The notes below the pieces were generated by a model that saw nothing but the letters and a program-made list of their open reading frames with translations, was not told where the DNA came from and did no database searches. 64,000 nucleotides of DNA from Takakia lepidozioides (lineage: Eukaryota; Streptophyta; Takakiopsida; Takakiales; Takakiaceae): contig CM060731.1 in NCBI GenBank assembly GCA_030704615.1, positions 12,276,001 to 12,340,000 of the forward strand, in the 5' to 3' direction. Positions 12,851-24,234 of this stretch are shown here, piece after piece. How positions within the stretch are numbered: the stretch's first letter is position 1; every line of letters begins with the position of its first letter. Position numbers and translations under genes: made by a program.

Positions 12851-13274
12851 CTCATTAGGTTTCTAGGAAAATAGAATGGAAGCCATTGTTGTCTTTTATT
12901 TATTTATTTTTATTTTTGTTAACAAAGAAGGACAGTGGGGGGACAGTGGCCTCCAGAACTTTATAGGTAATGGACATAAAATGTCCTTGGATACAAAGAG
13001 GAAAAAATAACCTCTGGATAGAGTGCCATAGAGGCTGAAAGAGGAAGACACAGCTTCGCGTACCAAGACAAGAAAGAGTAGTAAGAAGGAAAGCAAGTAA
13101 AGAAGGGGGTCTGCATAGAGCTAAAGAGTCTAGCAGGAAAAGAGACTGCAGCCAGAAAGTACTGCCATAACTTGGAAACAGAAAGGCACCGAGCTGAGGA
13201 GAAGAACTGAAAATCAGCTAACACTGTCATAAGAAAGCTGGGCCCTAGCCTTTCACTTCCTAAAAGATCTACAG

Positions 13275-14110
13275 ATGGAGAGACATCCCTGCAGGGGTCG
13301 TGCTCTTCAGCTCAAAACCAACCAATTGATCATCTACCCATGCAGGTTTATTGTAGCTATCCTTCCACAGGGAATCATAGGTAATCTGGAGATTGAAATC
13401 CGGCCCTCTTGGATGAATCTGGACCTACACTCTATCCCTGCTCCTTCAGCTATCCTTGCCTCTGCACAAATCATGCATACATCATTGCCTTGCTGCTAGC
13501 AGCTGACAATGACAGCCTATAAGTATTCCAACAAACACCCCAACCCTACTTATCACACTAGTTCCTATGCTGACTTGCATCTACTTCCAACAGGAATTCA
13601 CCTTTTTGCCTGGATTGTTCCACCATTGACTGGGGTCGGAAACATATTCATTCCAGAGCTTCTTCTCGTCTATGTTAACTGTTTTTCGATACTTTCCTGT
13701 CTCCAAAACCTCCATCCCGCGCCCTTGCTGTGCATATCCTGCAAGCATCGTGTTCCACGACACCACATCTTGTTAAGCCATAGTGTTGAAGGCTCTCTCC
13801 GCATCCTCAATGCTCCCACATTTGGCATACATGTCCACGAGGTGTTGTTCAAAATCACACATGGTACAATTCCAGTTTTGGTGATGCAACCATGCACATC
13901 TTTGCTCTTTTCCCGGGCTGCCAGGCTTGCACACGCACTACAAACACACACTAAAATGATGTGGTCGAGCTTCACCCCTTTCCCCATCATTTGCTCATAG
14001 GTATCCAAAGCCTCCATCCTGCTGTGCATACCCTGCAAGCATCGCACTCCACGACACCACATCTCGTTTAGCCATAGTGTTGAACACTCCCTTGACATTG
14101 GCATATATGT
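13275..14110 (-). pseudogene. PPR fragment joined to an OSB-type PDF motif
   Basis: On the minus strand, PPR repeats come first (GVKLDHIILVCVCSACASL, then DVHGCITKTGIVP) and a later repeat carries VSWNTMLAGYAQQG. Near 13,690-13,600 a different domain follows: LWNEYVSDPSQWW, the first half of the PDF motif of organellar single-stranded DNA-binding proteins. After a plausible donor (AAAAAG/GTGAAT), 13,430-13,275 gives IHPRGPDF and YDSLW, the second half, then a stop. Stops and frame changes break the PPR part. It is probably a captured fragment of a nuclear gene for an organelle protein. Whether the parent gene was a true PPR-PDF fusion cannot be decided here. Confidence 0.65.
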
Positions 14111-14680
14111 CCAGAACTAGGGGATGTTCATAATGACATCTGGTTATAAAATTCTAGGGCTGCCAGCCTTCATACACAGGCTGATCATGCTGACCCTCCC
14201 AAGTCCCTTGTAAACGACCAAGAGGTCCATGCCCCAATGGTGACATCATCACATTTTAAGTTGGAATTGCTCCAAGAGTCATATTGAACAGTATTCTATT
14301 TTTCCCCCGCCTCCTTGCCCCCTGCCTTCCCCATCCTGCAACTGAAAGAGGCTCTACAGACTTCAACCAGCTAGGCATAATTTCAGCATATTCAGATACC
14401 TAAGTCCCCTGTCTCAAGCGTAAGAGCATCAAGTTGAAAGGCCCGCAAACTGAAAATCAGGTGCATATGCTCACATTATATTAAGTGGATTGAAGGCATT
14501 AAATGCTTTTCTACACAACACCCTTGTCAACATGTATGTTAAGTGTGGTAGCTCGTGGATGCACTTGGAGTTTCCCACCCCGAGTTTAAATTTCAGTCTA
14601 GTGACGAGGGTAGGTAGGCCATTGAGATAGTCCTTAAGATCCTTGCCCATGTCACATATTCAAAACAAGTTTAGGGAGGT

Positions 14681-15040
14681 TTAATGCCTAACTGTATTTC
14701 CACTGGACAGTGTGAGGGCATTAGAGGAGGAGAGAGAGAGAGACTCACCGGGGAAGGTGGTCATCATGGTACTCCAAGACACTACATATTGTTCAGCCAT
14801 GTTGTTGAACACTCCCTTTGCATCCTTGCTACACCTACATTTGGCATACATATTGTCCACCAGGGGAGTGTTCATAATGACATCTGGTACATTTGCAGCT
14901 TTGACGATGCAACCATGGACCTTTTGCCCTTTTCCAGGGCTGCCAAGCTTGCACACGCATTGCAAACACACACACACACGTTATGTGGTCGGGCTTCAGT
15001 ACCCCTTCCCTCATAATTTGCTCATAGGTCTCCAAAGCCT
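14681..15040 (-). pseudogene. Second PPR fragment
   Basis: The minus strand encodes one and a half PLS-type PPR repeats: KVHGCIVKAANVPDVI, then MYAKC, DAKGVFNNMAEQ and VVSWSTMMT. The sequence resembles the 13,670-14,104 fragment at protein and DNA level, so this is a duplicate unit. It is frame-broken and flanked by GA and CA microsatellites (near 14,731-14,742 and 14,968-14,981). Confidence 0.65.
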
Positions 15041-15184
15041 CCCTCCCACGCCCCTGCTATGCATACCCTGCAAACATCGCACTCCATGACACCACATCTC
15101 GTTTAGCTATAGTCCCTTTGCATCCTCAATGCACCCACATTTGACATACATGTCCACCAAGGTAGGGGCAGTGTTCAAAATGAC

Positions 15185-15830
15185 ATCTGGTAATCTGACA
15201 GGCATTCACATTTTTGCCTCGGTTGTCCCACCATTGACTGGGGTCAGAAAAGTATTCATAGCTTCTCCTCATCTCTGTTACCTCTTTTGGATACTTTCAT
15301 GTTGTCACATTGGCAGTATCATGTCAAAGTCACTCCAAACTATCCCAGGTTCACTCAACCAACTAACTTGCAGAATTCAACATGAAAATTTAGGGCCGAT
15401 TCTAATAAGAGGGAAAAACAGGGTGAAATGTGTTGAAAAAAGTGCCTTTATTAGCAGACCATTTTCTCGTTAGCAGATTTCTTGTAGCTATTGATCCACA
15501 GGGAATCAGAACTAATATTGTGTTTGAAATCCGGCCCTCTTGGATGAACCTGGACCTCTATCCCTGGTCCTTCAGCTATCCCTGTCTGTGTACAAATCAT
15601 GAATACTTGCTGCTAGCAGCTGATACTGACGACGTGAAGTTCTTCTAGCAAACCCCAACCCTAATTATTACAGTAGTTCTAATTCTAAATTGCATCTACT
15701 TCTCTCTAGTGTAGTCCAACATGCACTCACCTTTTTGTCTCCATTGTCCCGCCATTGACTAGGGTCGGAAAAGTGTTCATTCCAAAGCTTCTCCTCATCT
15801 CTGTTACCTGTTTTTGGATACTTTCATGTT
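15185..15830 (-). pseudogene. Further copies of the PDF-motif exons
   Basis: On the minus strand, 15,820-15,715 encodes EKLWNEHFSDPSQW followed by a donor-like GTGAGT, and 15,290-15,190 carries a more decayed version. Between them, 15,460-15,730 repeats about 260 bases of 13,330-13,590, including the part that encodes the HPRGPDF half. There are thus at least three copies of the first PDF exon and two of the second within 2.5 kb, which points to tandem duplication after capture. Confidence 0.6.
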
Positions 15831-16538
15831 GCCACATCGGCAGCAACTTGTCAAAGTCACTCTAAACAACCACAGATCCACCCACCGAGCTAACTTACAA
15901 AATTCAATATGCATCTCAGGGCCGAGTCTGATGAGAGGGCAAAACAAGCTGAAATAGGTCGAAGAAGAAGGTATCCTCACCACATTGTCCTTTACCTTGT
16001 GTCATGACCCATGGAGGATTTGTCCGACCATCAACCCAAAAAGACCTCTTGTGTGTGCTGCTTGTATGTGTAGTCAGGTAATGTCGGATTGGTATGTGAG
16101 ATCGAACCACCACGGTGCAACTGAGCAGGCAGAGATTGAAACACGGCCTGCTAAGACCAAGCTGACTCTCCCAAGAACGGTGAGCTCGCAAGAATGTTGG
16201 GATCTTCTCCTCGCCCGAAATCTGCTTGAAACTGTTTGAAGAAACCTTAATTCAATGCGGTTCGAAAAATGCCCAGGGGCACAGTGCAGTTTCTACAGCC
16301 CACACATATTTGAAGCAGTCAGAACAGTACCAGTCTTGCCAGCAGCGTCGCCTCGGGGACGCTTGTGAGCGTAGCCACATGTGGAGGATGTCCCGCATAC
16401 AATACGCATTGTACGCGCTGCCATGGCTGTGCTCATCCTCGAAATCCTACAGCCTGCGCTGCTGCTGGCGGTTTGAAGCAGGACCCTTCGCATGAGCGTC
16501 TCTCTCTCTCTCTCTCTCTCTCTCTGGCTGGTTGGCAG
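15831..16538. other. Upstream region of the ParB/MTase-like gene
   Basis: Open stretches at 15,985-16,239 and 16,226-16,495 (plus strand) could be earlier exons of the next gene, but I find no motif and cannot fix splice sites. A (TC)n run occupies 16,499-16,525 and serves as a pyrimidine tract before the acceptor at 16,538. Confidence 0.3.
16499..16525. repeat. (TC)n microsatellite
   Basis: About 13 uninterrupted TC units. The acceptor TTGGCAG of the next exon follows within 15 bases. Confidence 0.95.
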
Positions 16539-19500
16539 GGGTTCTCGTGGACCCACTGCGGATGAATTGTCAACATGGGATACCCACTGGCACACTCGCA
16601 ACGACGAATTCGAGGCAACGCTGAAGGGTGATCCAGACTTCGGCCATATGTCGGGTAAAATGTTCTTTGTGTGGGACGGGAATCACCGACTTCTTGCTTG
16701 GTGGGAGTACATCAAGCAGAACCATGCCAAGCACATTGGCTGGCATTACATGGTGGAGTGTGTCATCCTCAAGGTGAAGGCGGCAGACTCCTCCCTGCTC
16801 AAGAATGCCATGGCGGACCTCAACTCGTAAGATACTCATACCCTCCCAAGCACGTTCGAAATGCGGTGCCGCATTTTGGTTTCCAATCTGTTTTGTTTCC
16901 GTGCTTCCGTGGACTGAACTGGAGAGTGTGCCTTGCAGGGTCAATGGAAATGCGTACGTGCATACCCACATGGCACATATGTTGTACAGGGTGAGGAAAA
17001 CTGGTCTCACTGATCCGCACATGTTTGCGGAAATGCTGGAACCCGAGCTCATTCAGAAAGCCGTGGCAAAAACTGACCGGACATGGTATCGTCTCACTAT
17101 GGATGGAATGGTGGAGGTGATATACGAAGTAAGTTGTCCTCCCATTTCCCTCTGCTCATCCTTCCCCAATTTTCAGTAATCTTTCCACATGAATCGAATG
17201 TAACGCTTCTGCATGTTTTTGTTGGCAGTCAAACATCAAGCTGGATTTGGCCCATGCCAAACGCTTCTTCATGGAAAGTGAGGGGCAGGTCAAAACGTTG
17301 CAGTCATTGACTGAGCACTTGAAGGAAGCCGGGGTCAAGTCTAGAACGAAATACAAGTCAAAGCTTGTGAAGCTGGTGGCCATTGCAGATCCGGCACTTG
17401 GAAATGACTTCATCCCCGAGATTGCAAAACACTATTCTCGGGCCATGCAGCCGACCATGCAGTTGGAGAAACTGCATCACCTCTAAATGGCATGTGTTGA
17501 GGCAAAAGAGAAGGTGAGGTTTCAATGCACTGAAGTTCCTTCCTAGCAATAGCCACTCTTCTTCCTGCTCCTGACATTGGATTGGAAATGGCAGACACGG
17601 TGGCTGTCGATCTGGAATGCATCGGAGAGTATAAGGACAATGTGGTCTTTTCCACTCGAAGTTTCCGGCCCTGCAGTGGATGTGTGGCTCAACCGCATGA
17701 CTTGGTGGTTCCAGGTAATTCAAGGTACTTCCCCAGATTTGCTTTTCTGAAATGAATTCCCTGAACTGCTACGTGACAATGCATGTGGGAATCGCAGGTA
17801 ATGACGAATGCGAAGGAGCAAGTCGTAATGCATACAAATTCGTTCGGCTTGTACGTCAAATGGGATGGAACACAGACATTGGAAGACTACGTGACACGTT
17901 TCAGATGTGCGTACAATGACAACCTCTTCGCCAGGGAGCTGCAGACAGCAAGAAGGAGCGTGAAGTTTACACATCAGGAGGGAGCGGGAAAAGCTGCAAT
18001 GCGAATTGTTTACAGGTGAAGCCCAGCTGTCCTTGTATGCGAAGCCTGGTTATGGGGTTTGTCTAGGAAATGCGGCACCGCATTCGCATTTTATATTTTT
18101 GGTAGCACTCTGCGAGTACGTTGGTCTCAACTTTTGCTCACGCATGCTGACTGCCCTGCAGGTATATGAAATACGTGCTTCTTCAGACAGGGGCCCTGGC
18201 TCAAGAGCCCCCATTCTTCATGGCTTGGACCGTGGCGGGTCCAAACTGTGTTTACTCACCCGAGATGCAGAAACAATGGCATGCCGCGCATCTCGTTGGA
18301 TGCCCGTGGTACCTGGACATGTCTGGCGGAATTTGACGAGTATGAGAAAGATCTGCACGCGAAAGCAAAAGAGAAGAGAAAGGAAAGACGTGTCCCTGCT
18401 CGGCCAGAGTCGGCAAAGGAAGCTGCTGCTCTGGAACAATCCAGAAAGGCAGCTGAGATGGCACAGAAGACGGTGGATGCAGCTGTGCAGGCTCAATAGA
18501 AGAGGTCGAAGAAGCAGACTCGCCAGCAAGGAGCAGCAGTTGTGACACCCAAGAAAACGAAGAAGCAGAAACAAATAGTGCAAGAAGAGGGTGACGAAGA
18601 GGACTCCGATGGAGATTTTGCAACCAGCCCACCCCCCGAAACGCAGCCGAAATCCCTTGTGCTCACCGTTGTCACGAGAGGGACGAGAACTGGCTCGGCA
18701 AAGAAGGCACTCTTCAACCCCCCGGGGGGGCACCCTTTCGAGCCGGTGGAAATGAAGAGGCCGAAAGTGGATCCCGATATAGTAGTCCAGTGTGTAAATG
18801 AGAGTTTCTTGGCGGCTTTGGATGGACGGGCAGCCAAGTTGGCATACATGAAGGCCATGGAGGGTCTGAAGGGCAGAGCACTGAAGAAGGCAGCTGCCGA
18901 AGAGCCTTCCGACACCCCTGGGTTTCTGAAGATGGTCTCGTTCTTTGAGAGGGTGTGTGCAGACAAGGATTGCAGGAGGGGCGGAAATGCCACCGAGTGG
19001 TCTTGCGATATGATCATCTTGGATATTCCGGACGGAGAGCCTGTGGAAGGACTGCAAGCTTTGCCATCTTGGAACAAGTACTCCGAGGACTTTTGGAAGA
19101 AAGGATTCGGGCTCGCCCGCATGGTGTTGGACGATAGAGGCTGTGTGGTTGTCCTGGTGAGCAGAGGCAAAAACACGCAGATAGGAATTGCAAAGTGGAC
19201 CCGCAAGAGCACCGTCCCAATTCTGAAGAAGAAGTGGACGTGCATCAACACATTGGGCCTTTGGTCGGAAGGGAAGAAGGTAATTACGACATTGGCACTC
19301 GTCCTTTCATTTTCTTAGGAGTTTTGAAATGTGGTGCCGCATTCGATTTCTAATCGTTCCCCACTGTGTATGCAGACGAAGCAGTTCGATGCATACTACT
19401 TTGTGAAGGAGAACTCCACCTTTGCTTTCCGGAAGGAGGGAATGTTGGTTGACCCGAACTGCGACCCCATCGATTACGACGTCCTGTTCAACAACGTTCC

Positions 19501-19640
19501 CACGGAACTTCTCCCTCATAGCCTCACTTCAACTGAATCCCTGCGGTATTCACGGACTCAGAGCCCTGCCTTCATTCAGACAATTATGGAGACATGCACT
19601 AACGTGGAGGGCACAATGCTCGACCTCATCTGTGGGACAG
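16539..19640 (+). pseudogene. ParB-like plus amino-methyltransferase-like protein, truncated
   Basis: Seven exons join with GT-AG introns: 16,539-16,826, 16,939-17,128, 17,229-17,513, 17,595-17,714, 17,798-18,015, 18,162-19,279 and 19,376-19,640. Exon 1 holds FFVWDGNHRLLAWW, followed by a beta-strand/helix pattern (VECVILKV, LLKNAMADLN), like the DGHHRL core of ParB/sulfiredoxin-like domains. The C-terminal part has CDMIILDIPDGEP, then LARMVLDDRGCVVVLV, and finally MLDLICGTG. This is the motif IV ... motif I order of beta-class N4/N6 amino-methyltransferases, but with DIPD instead of a DPPY-type active site. Defects: a TAA at 17,484-17,486, a frameshift near 18,320 and a TAG at 18,499. The 3' end is lost where MULE copy B begins. 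ParB-methyltransferase pairs are known in phages; the assignment here is from motifs only. Confidence 0.5.
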
Positions 19641-19754
19641 GTTTGCAGAATCTTGTTCTATGTTGTTCTGCAAATTCTCGTTATGCTTTAATTCGCAACA
19701 TCTTAAGGGCCATGTCATAATGTGTGGATGGCCTTTTATGATGTCGTGTGCTTC

Positions 19755-21100
19755 CTACACAGCCTCACGCATGTTGCCTCTCGCCAAGGGGTGGCAGTGG
19801 ACCCCAACGTGTATGCAAGCTCTAGTCAAGTCCGGGAGCAAATGGATTACGTAATATTGCTTGGCTCTGCACAGGGACATGCACGTCGGTGGTTCTTTGC
19901 AATGTGCGCACTTGAAAGTACCCACAGGAGCTTGGCTGAAGACAATGAATTGATGATGGGTTGTGCCAGTCCAATCCGTCTCGTTTCTCCGCCCTCCTTT
20001 GGAGAGAAAGTGGAAGCAGGCGGGATTGAGGCACCTCAGCCTCCCCGCACAGAGGACGTATCGTACACGAAAACCATCAGCAATTTTTGTGCTATGGTCT
20101 TCGTCACACACCAGGGGTGTCCGTCATGCTTTCGATCCATGTCTGTTAACATCCTTGAAGCTTTGTTTGACGAAGTAACAGGTGGAAACTCGAAGATGAC
20201 ATTGCCATCGACTTCGGGAGGCAGATACGTTACCTTCCTAACTGGAAATTTGGCATAGTCGAGAGCAGCCAGCTCGGAGCGAGAACCATCGAGGTGATGT
20301 TGCCGTAGGAGCAACACAATGGACCGGGTTGGAGTTATGCTCGAGGGTACATGCGTAGCACCTGCAGAGACGTCCATGTCGGATTTGAACGACCGTGTAG
20401 AGGACATGGGGACCTCAATGCACTCATCTTCCTCGTCGGAAATGTCGAATACTTCCACACGAGAAGCTATAAAGGGTCTTGACGGTCCAGGTCGGGAATG
20501 ATTATCGTTGCATACCTCTCTGTTGGCAGTGGCCGCCAGTCGGTTTCCCGACTCCTTTGTGTATGGTGTGGGCAGCGACTGATTCGGAAAGGGAATGGGC
20601 ATTCCCACAGCTCGGTACAGGATGGTGTCTGATGAGGGTACGTGCCATTCGATTCCGCAACCTCCGTCGTTACCTAGCACGACAATGGTCTCGTCAACCT
20701 GTCCAGGAACATCCTTTCTTTCTTCTTCCAAATAAATTGTGCCCGGTTTGAGCTTGAATTTGGAACAAAGGTAAGTTTCAGTCACTCTGCAAAGTCCTCC
20801 CTTGTTTGGGATCCAGGCTCTCCCAAGTTGCGGAGGACAGCAAACTATAGCGTAGGAATTCGGAGCCATCGAAGACCGCACGAAGTTGGCAAGTGCGAGG
20901 TTCAGTTTAGCGACAGACCAAGGCTCACAGGCACCATGTAAGTGGATCTGCGGAGTCCATTGACAATTGGAAGTCGCACATTGAAGTGGAAAGTATTGTT
21001 TCAAGCTATATGCATGAAGGTGGGAGGTGTGATTCCATATCCAGTAAGTATTACAATGATGGCCGATTCGACGACGAAATAACATCTCCTGACAGTTTCT
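19755..21100 (-). pseudogene. MULE transposase N-terminal fragment (copy B)
   Basis: The minus strand carries the N-terminal half of a relative of copy A: MDRKHDGHPWC matches MDKKHDGHPWC, CAGRLRCLNPACFHF matches the copy A cysteine cluster, and RACIHVGVHCHPLARG matches its HxH region. Upstream, FKLKPGTIYLEEE aligns with the copy A exon at 25,814-25,933 (FQLQNDSIFLEKE), and FDISDEEDE forms the acidic linker. A frameshift near 20,050-20,110 breaks it. The catalytic core and SWIM finger are absent: homology stops near 19,755 inside the HxH region. It lies antisense to, and cuts off, the ParB/MTase-like gene. Confidence 0.75.
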
Positions 21101-21249
21101 CCTAAGGGTGGATCCAGCAGTATTCTCGGTGCAGACATGAACGTTCGCACTGACAAGTGTCAGGACTGTTAGTTAAAATGGTCAGACAACCAAGTTGTGC
21201 TCATCAAGAGAGGCCGCAATTGTGTTGTTTCGGAACAATGCAACCCATT

Positions 21250-22735
21250 GAGGTTCCGCATGCGGAAATGAGGTTCCGCATTTCCGTCCGGAGTGATACT
21301 TTCGATTGTTGTTGGACGGAAATACGGCGCCGCATTTCCGTTTTGCATCTTAGTCATGCACTAGTGCGACGGAAATGCGGCACCGAGTTTCCGTCCTGGG
21401 GAAACCTTTATACTCTCCAGAACGGAAATGCGGTGCCGCATTTCCATCCAACAAGTACGGTATGTGAAGGTGGAACGGAAATGCGGTACCGCATTTCCGT
21501 TCTGATTGAGAATCATGAACCACGGGAACTGAAATGCGGCACCGCATTTCCGTCCGAGTCGCACCTTCCGACATACCAGAACGGAAATGCGGCGCCGCAT
21601 TTCCGTTTTGTATTTGAGGCATGGAGCTGAGGGATAGAAATGTTGCACCGCATTTCCGTCCATTTGAGACCTTCATACTCTCCAAAACGGAAATGCGGTA
21701 CCGCATTTCCGTTTTGACTGAAAATCGTGAACCATCGGAACTGAAATGCAGCACCGCATTTCCGTCCGAGTCGCACCTTCCGACATTCCAGAACGGAAAT
21801 GCGGCGCTGCATTTCCGTTTTGTATCTGAGGCATGGAGTTGAGGGACGAAAATGTTGCACCGCATTTCCGTCCGCTTGACACCTTCATACTCTCCAGAAC
21901 AGAAATGCGGCACCGCATTTCCGTCCGAGTCGCACCTTTCGACATTCCAGAACGGAAATGCGGCGCCGCATTTCCGTTTTGTATCTGAGGCATGGAGCTG
22001 AGGGACGGAAATGCTGCACCATATTTTCGTCCAGGTGAGACCTTCATACTTTCCCGAACGGAAATGCGGCACGACATTTCCGTTCATCAACTAAGGTATG
22101 TGAAGGTGGAACGGAAATGCGGTACCACATTTCCGTTCAGATTGAAAATCATGAACCACGGGAACTGAAATGCGGTGCCGCATTTCCGTCCGAGTCGCAC
22201 CTTCCGACATTCCAGAACGGAAATGTGGCGCCGCATTTCCGTTTTGTATATGAGGCATGGAGCTGTGGGACGAAAATGCGGCACCGTATTTCCGTCCAGG
22301 TGAGACCTTCATACTTTCCCGAACGGAAATGCGGCACGACATTTCCGTTCATCAACTAAGGTATGTGAAGGTGGAACGGAAATGCGGTACCGCATTTCCG
22401 TTCAGATTGAAAATCATGAACCACGGGAACTGAAATGCGGTGCCGCATTTCCGTCCGAATCGCACCTTTCAACATTCCTGAACGGAAATGCGGCGCCGCA
22501 TTTCCCTTTTGTATCTCAGGCATGGAGCTGTGGGATGAAAATGCGGTGCCGCATTTCCATCCGTGTAAGACCTTCATACTCCAGACCGGAAATGCAGCAC
22601 CGTATTTCCGTTCAACAACTAAGGTTTGTGAAGGTGGAATGGAAATGCGGTGCCGCATTTTCTTCCAACAAGTACGGTATGTGTAGCTTCGGGATGGTAC
22701 TTAATGGAAATGCGGCGCCGCATTTGCATTTTCAC
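21250..22735. repeat. Palindrome array 1, about 28 units
   Basis: A near-perfect palindrome, consensus GAAATGCGGYRCCGCATTTC, recurs about every 52-55 bases. By eye I count 28 units, from a degenerate one near 21,265 to 22,704-22,730. The centre is TA, CG, CA or TG; the first two make the palindrome exact. The roughly 30-base spacers are not random. Five types recur in order (for example GAATCATGAACCACGGGAAC, CCGAGTCGCACCTTCCGACA, TATCTGAGGCATGGAGCTG, GAGACCTTCATACTTTCCC, CTAAGGTATGTGAAGGTGG), giving a higher-order repeat of about 265 bases. The palindrome is free of stops in most frames, so long but meaningless ORFs appear on both strands. Confidence 0.95.
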
Positions 22736-22739
22736 TCCA

Positions 22740-23152
22740 ACTCATCAGACGCTGGGACGGAAATGCCATGAAATGTGAACACGTGGAGCAACGGAATTGC
22801 GGCACATGTCTGCACTCTATCTTACTGAAGTGGCACGAGGCGGCGCGGCCTGACCGTTGGATAATGATGTTTGTTTTTCGGACGGCAGGCGTACCCTTAA
22901 CGATTCAAATTTTGTAATGACGCAAAGTCCACGAGGAGACACTTTCGTCCAAGCCTTTCGAACCCAAGTGGTGCATCACCGCCGTTTCATCTTCTTTTGT
23001 CGTGTCTACTCAGTCACCCCTCTCGTGCCCTTTCCATCTGCACTCTTCGCCCCTTTTCCCTGTCTCTGTTCTTCTTATGTGAGGGAGGGAGTGCGTGCAC
23101 CAGAGTAGAGACATCGTCGCAAGCTCCGAAAATTGTACTTCGGACGTAGGCC
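22740..23152. other. Spacer upstream of the 23.2-kb ORF
   Basis: No gene seen. The array ends at about 22,730. A C/T-rich stretch at 22,990-23,080 precedes the next plus-strand ORF and could be promoter or 5' UTR. Confidence 0.35.
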
Positions 23153-24185
23153 AATGCCGAAGGGGAGGAAGCAGATGCGTCTACAGGAGGAGATTGCCAT
23201 CTCGCAGCATCAGGCCACGCAGGCAACCCAGCCACCAGTGAGAGCTCCGTGCTATCGAGATTTGCCAGCTGATCGAGCAGCAAAACCCCCCTCATTTTTC
23301 TTCTGCAATTCTTAGACTGTATGCTAGGAGACTTGAATGCAGAAGATGTTTGCATGCTTAACCGGAAAGGTGGACGTGCTGGAGGGATCGCATGAATCCG
23401 ATGATCCGCAGGCAGAGTCCGTGGAGCTAGCTGCAGCATGCACACCCAGCCGATCCACGAGCACGGGTCTTCCTGCCGGGCCTAGCCCTGTGCGTTTCAA
23501 GGACGCGGCTTCGAAGGGCAAGTCTTTGCAGTTCAAAGCCCCAGAGAGCGACTCGCGTTCGAAGGTCATGGAGAATCGCCAGCAGGGGTCTAGCCCTTCT
23601 CCAGCAAAGACGAAGAAGAAGCAGCCCGTCCTTCAACTTGTTTCTGAACCGGACCAGGCCGTTTCCCCCCCACCCAGGCGAATGAAGCAGATTCAATTGC
23701 AGCAGACACCTTCACTTGCAAGAATGAGGAAGCACAAGGCAATTAGGGGGAGGGCAGAGCAGTCTCCCGCAAAACCGATTCCACGAGCTGAAGCCCAGTT
23801 CCTGCTTGATTTCCAGCCTGGTGATTTTGGGGGCGTCTCTGCTGCAGCAAAGGCAATGGGATTGACCGATTTCGTCGATCTGGTACCGGAGGAGGGTGCT
23901 GCCGCTCAACGTTCGCAGCAAGACCTGACCACTGTTGAGGAAGATCTTCAGAATACTGCAAGCCCGGAGGAGGCCTCTGCAATTGCAGAATTGCCCGCAA
24001 AGATTCCCCAGAGTGCAGCTCCAGTTGGGGATGCTCCAGCTGTTCAGCCCCTATTGCCACCAGCAGAAATGTCTCCGGAGGAATTCCAAAGTGCAGCGGA
24101 TACAATGTTGGAGGAGACACACAGTAGCATTGGCAGAGTTCTGGGCAGCAGGGTATTCCAGCGGACTCTTCGAATCCCACTCTGT
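23153..24185 (+). CDS. Unrecognised low-complexity protein, truncated
   Basis: A possible start at 23,153 (ATG CCG AAG GGG) opens a short frame to about 23,315. A longer frame, 23,337-24,180, follows in the same orientation and an intron could join them. The protein is rich in Pro, Ser, Gln, Ala and Lys, with basic patches (KTKKKQ, MRKHKAIRGR) and an acidic C-terminal half (VPEEG, VEEDLQ). It looks disordered and nuclear. I recognise no domain except one possibly folded stretch, FLLDFQPGDFGGVSAAAKAMGLTDFVDL. It is cut at about 24,235 by the foldback-like element. Position and codon style suggest it belongs to the transposon cargo. Confidence 0.4.
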
Positions 24186-24234
24186 TGCATGGTCTCCCTT
24201 CCCATCGTCAGGCAGGCACTTCCCGAAGATGTGG

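Noticed and set aside
21250-22735. CRISPR-like array (about 24-base repeats, 30-base spacers)
   Set aside because: The spacers recur in order instead of being unique, the repeat itself is variable and fully palindromic, no cas genes exist, and the DNA is clearly nuclear and eukaryotic.
21350-22770. Long ORFs of 80-246 codons on both strands (peptides such as NGNAAPHFRS and EMRCRISV)
   Set aside because: They are translations of the palindrome repeat in different frames. The same peptides appear on both strands, so they are not genes. The ORFs at 28,565-29,700 are the same artefact.
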